A stretch of DNA of 44,699 nt from an uncultured Eubacteriales bacterium (GTDB lineage Bacteria; Bacillota; Clostridia; Oscillospirales; Oscillospiraceae). The stretch is taken from contig URCY01000009.1 of NCBI GenBank assembly GCA_900546415.1, positions 1-44,699 on the forward strand, in the 5' to 3' direction. The notes under the pieces are model-generated. The model searched no databases and was not told the origin of the DNA. It worked only from the letters and a program-made list of their open reading frames with translations. Of the stretch, positions 42,726-44,699 are shown piece after piece (position 1 is the stretch's first letter; every line of letters begins with the position of its first letter). A program made the translations under genes and the position numbers.

Positions 42726-43774
42726 CGAAGATCTATCTTATCCGCCACGCGGAGGCGGAGGGCAACCTCTACCGCATGGCTCACGGCCACTACAACGGCA
42801 TGATCACCAACTACCGCGGCTATCAGCAGATCGACGCCCTGCGCCAGCGCTTTCAGGACGTGGACATTGACGCCGTGTATGCCAGCGACCTCTACCGCAC
42901 CCAGATCACGTCCCGTGCCATCTGGCTGCCCAAGGCTCTGCCCCTGCATCTGGAGCCCGCCTTCCGCGAGATCCACATGGGCGTGTGGGAGAATCACACG
43001 TGGCACGAGCTGAACAAGGCATACCCCCAGGAGATGTACCACTTCAACCGCCGCGTGGACCTGTGGCACGTGGAGGACGGCGAGACGGCGCAGGACGTGC
43101 TGGACCGCTATCTCCCCGCCCTGCACCGCGTGGGCGCCGCCCACGACGGCGGCACCGTGGCGGTGTTCTCCCACGGCGCGGCCCTGCGCATCGTGCTGGG
43201 CACATTGCAGGGCGTCCCCCTGCCCGGGATCGGTGAGACGCCCCATGGTGACAACACCGCCGTCTCCCTGCTGACCTGGGACAACGGTCAGCTCCGCGTG
43301 GAGTACCGCGATGACAACAGCCACCTGACGGAGCGCGGCCTGTCCACCTTCGCCAAACAAAGCTGGTGGCGCAGCAAAAACATGGTGGACCCCGGCGAGG
43401 ATTATCTGCCCCTGCCGGAGGAGCTTCTTCCGCGCTTCCATGTGCCCGACGGCGGTGAGGCCGTGGGCATCCGCAGCGGTGAGACGTTCATCGGCGCGTA
43501 TCAGCTGCTGCCGGACCGCGAGCCGGACGCCGTATGGCTGGGCTGGTACTGGCTGGACCCCGCCTTCCGCGGTACGGGCCGCGGCATTGCCCCCATGGGC
43601 CAGATCATCCGCGCCGGACGCCATCGGGGCGTGGGCTTCCTGCGTCTTTCCTGCGGCGACGCGAAGCTGCGGCGGTTTTTCGCCCGTCTGGGCTTCTACC
43701 CCCTGAGCGGCGATGTGATGGAAAAGGACATCCGCCAGCAGCTGCCGCCCATCCCCCAGGCGTACCGTCCCTGA
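42722..43774 (+). CDS. histidine phosphatase-GNAT acetyltransferase fusion
   Basis: 350 residues. Residues 1 to about 205 form a phosphoglycerate-mutase-like histidine phosphatase: the catalytic motif is LIRHAEAEGN (Arg8, His9), with SDLYRTQITS and the second histidine His151 in FSHGAALR. Residues about 240-345 form a GNAT domain with WYWLDPAFRGTGRGIAPMG (acetyl-CoA loop 283-290) and a closing FFARLGFYPL. A tryptophan-rich linker lies between. Start ATG overlaps the PyrF-like stop. Similar fusions occur in Clostridia, but the substrates are unknown. Confidence 0.9.
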   Translation: MTKIYLIRHAEAEGNLYRMAHGHYNGMITNYRGYQQIDALRQRFQDVDIDAVYASDLYRTQITSRAIWLPKALPLHLEPAFREIHMGVWENHTWHELNKAYPQEMYHFNRRVDLWHVEDGETAQDVLDRYLPALHRVGAAHDGGTVAVFSHGAALRIVLGTLQGVPLPGIGETPHGDNTAVSLLTWDNGQLRVEYRDDNSHLTERGLSTFAKQSWWRSKNMVDPGEDYLPLPEELLPRFHVPDGGEAVGIRSGETFIGAYQLLPDREPDAVWLGWYWLDPAFRGTGRGIAPMGQIIRAGRHRGVGFLRLSCGDAKLRRFFARLGFYPLSGDVMEKDIRQQLPPIPQAYRP

Positions 43775-43787
43775 AAGGAGCTGTCCC

Positions 43788-44699
43788 ATGACACGTGGCG
43801 AATATTTTTTACCTGTCAGCCGTGACGAGATGATCGACCGCGGCTGGTACTATTATGATTTTCTGGTGGTGACGGCGGACGGCTACATCGACCATCCCAG
43901 CTTCGGCTCCACCCTCATCGCCCGCCTGCTGGAGGCGGAGGGCTACCGCGTGGCCATTCTGGCCCAGCCGGACTGGCACTCGGCAGAGCCGTTCCGCGCC
44001 ATGGGCAAGCCCCGCTACGGCGTGCTTATCGGCGGCGGCAATCTGGACTCCATGGTGGCTCACTACACCGTGGCCAAGCGCCGCCGCACCCGCGACCTGT
44101 ACAGCCCCGGCGGCAAGCTGGGCTGCCGTCCCGACCGCCCCACCATCGTCTATACCAACCGGGCGCGGGAGGCGTTCCCCGACACGCCCATCGTCATCGG
44201 CGGGCTGGAGGCGTCCCTGCGCCGCTTCGCCCACTACGACTACTGGGACGACAAGGTGCGGCGCAGCATCCTGTTCGATGCCCCTGCCGACCTGCTGGTA
44301 TACGGCATGGGCGAGAGCGCCACGGTGGAGATCGCCCGGCGTCTGGCGCGGAAAACGCCGCCGGCGGATATCACCGACGTGCCCGGCACGGCCTATATCA
44401 CCGACGCGGTGGGCGAGCTGAAATTCCACCGGGCGGACTGCCCCTCCTACGAGGACGTGTGCGCCGACCTGACGGCCTACGCCCGCGCCACCAAGATCGA
44501 ATATGACGAGCACGACCCTATCCGGGGCTGTGCCGTGCTCCAGCCCTGTCAGGGCCGGACGCTGGTGGTGAACCCGCCGGCCCGTCCCCTGCGCCGGGAG
44601 GAGCTGGACGCGCTGTACGCCCTGCCCTACACCCGGGAGGTACACCCCATGTATACCGGCGGCATCCCCGCCATCGAGGAGGTGCGGTTCTCCATCACC
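43788..44699 (+). CDS. YgiQ family radical SAM protein, 5' part
   Basis: 304 codons are in the window and the gene runs off the right edge. The N-terminus (FLPVSRDEMIDRGWYYYDFLVVTADGYIDHPSFG) and the phrase YGVLIGGGNLDSMVAHYTVAKRRR are diagnostic for YgiQ. RDLYSPGGKLGCRPDRPTIVYTNR and IVIGGLEASLRRFAHYDYWDDKVRRSIL also match. The radical SAM cysteine motif is expected just beyond the window. AAAGGAG precedes the ATG 13 bases after the phosphatase-GNAT stop, so it is probably the third gene of this operon. The reaction of YgiQ proteins is unknown. Confidence 0.93.
   Translation, partial: MTRGEYFLPVSRDEMIDRGWYYYDFLVVTADGYIDHPSFGSTLIARLLEAEGYRVAILAQPDWHSAEPFRAMGKPRYGVLIGGGNLDSMVAHYTVAKRRRTRDLYSPGGKLGCRPDRPTIVYTNRAREAFPDTPIVIGGLEASLRRFAHYDYWDDKVRRSILFDAPADLLVYGMGESATVEIARRLARKTPPADITDVPGTAYITDAVGELKFHRADCPSYEDVCADLTAYARATKIEYDEHDPIRGCAVLQPCQGRTLVVNPPARPLRREELDALYALPYTREVHPMYTGGIPAIEEVRFSIT

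Noticed and set aside
43809..44645. Minus-strand frame at the right edge
   Set aside because: Antisense shadow of the YgiQ gene, whose N-terminal motifs are clear on the plus strand.

Overview
The window reads as chromosomal DNA from a Gram-positive, GC-rich member of the Clostridia, probably an Oscillospirales/Ruminococcaceae-like gut anaerobe. This rests on gene content (rnc-plsX, TrmFO, yloU/yloV-type Asp23 plus fatty-acid kinase, FeoA/FeoA/FeoB, a two-gene SUF system, YgiQ, many AGGAGG ribosome binding sites and sigma-A promoters with 16-18 bp spacers). Genus cannot be read from the sequence. There is no CRISPR array, rRNA or intact transposase.

Left part (1-21.7 kb). A partial tRNA-Ala is followed by a PII-like/DUF1538 membrane pair, then a long minus-strand housekeeping operon (SpoU methyltransferase, dprA, topA, trmFO, plsX, rnc). 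A divergent plus-strand ACT/DUF711 pair, an S-layer-homology protein and an orphan OmpR-type response regulator come next. Then follow a minus-strand DtxR-like/ABC transporter/heavy-metal-domain cluster and a ferrous iron operon (feoA2, feoA, feoB, FeoB-associated protein) behind a strong promoter with several TTAG-N6-CTAA palindromes. This part carries five copies of a foldback repeat family with shared ends, almost all of them touching the end of a gene.

Middle part (21.7-26.5 kb). A more AT-rich island holds a DUF4375-like hypothetical, two GNAT acetyltransferases (one truncated), iterated short repeats resembling transposon ends, and a MerR regulator with a divergent FMN reductase and CMD-cupin operon under a 19-bp-spacer promoter. 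It ends with two gene relics facing each other: the first codons of an alpha/beta hydrolase and the last codons of an HxlR regulator.

Right part (26.5-44.7 kb). Here are a two-gene SUF Fe-S system, a ferritin-like protein, an HD hydrolase, UDP-glucose dehydrogenase with a PF14907-type nucleotidyltransferase, Asp23/FakA, HtrA, an FAD oxidoreductase with a 2-hydroxyacid dehydrogenase, YitT, MATE and tRNA-Ser. The window closes with a plus-strand cluster of an OMP-decarboxylase-like protein lacking its catalytic signatures, a histidine phosphatase-GNAT fusion and the 5' part of a YgiQ radical SAM gene. Codon choice differs clearly between left and right parts (Thr ACG versus ACC), so the island may mark a real compositional boundary or an assembly join.

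The points most worth following are the gene-end foldback repeat family, the non-catalytic PyrF-like protein and its operon, the duplicated RBS/start of the DUF1538 gene, and the iron operators next to a DtxR-like protein that seems to lack metal ligands.
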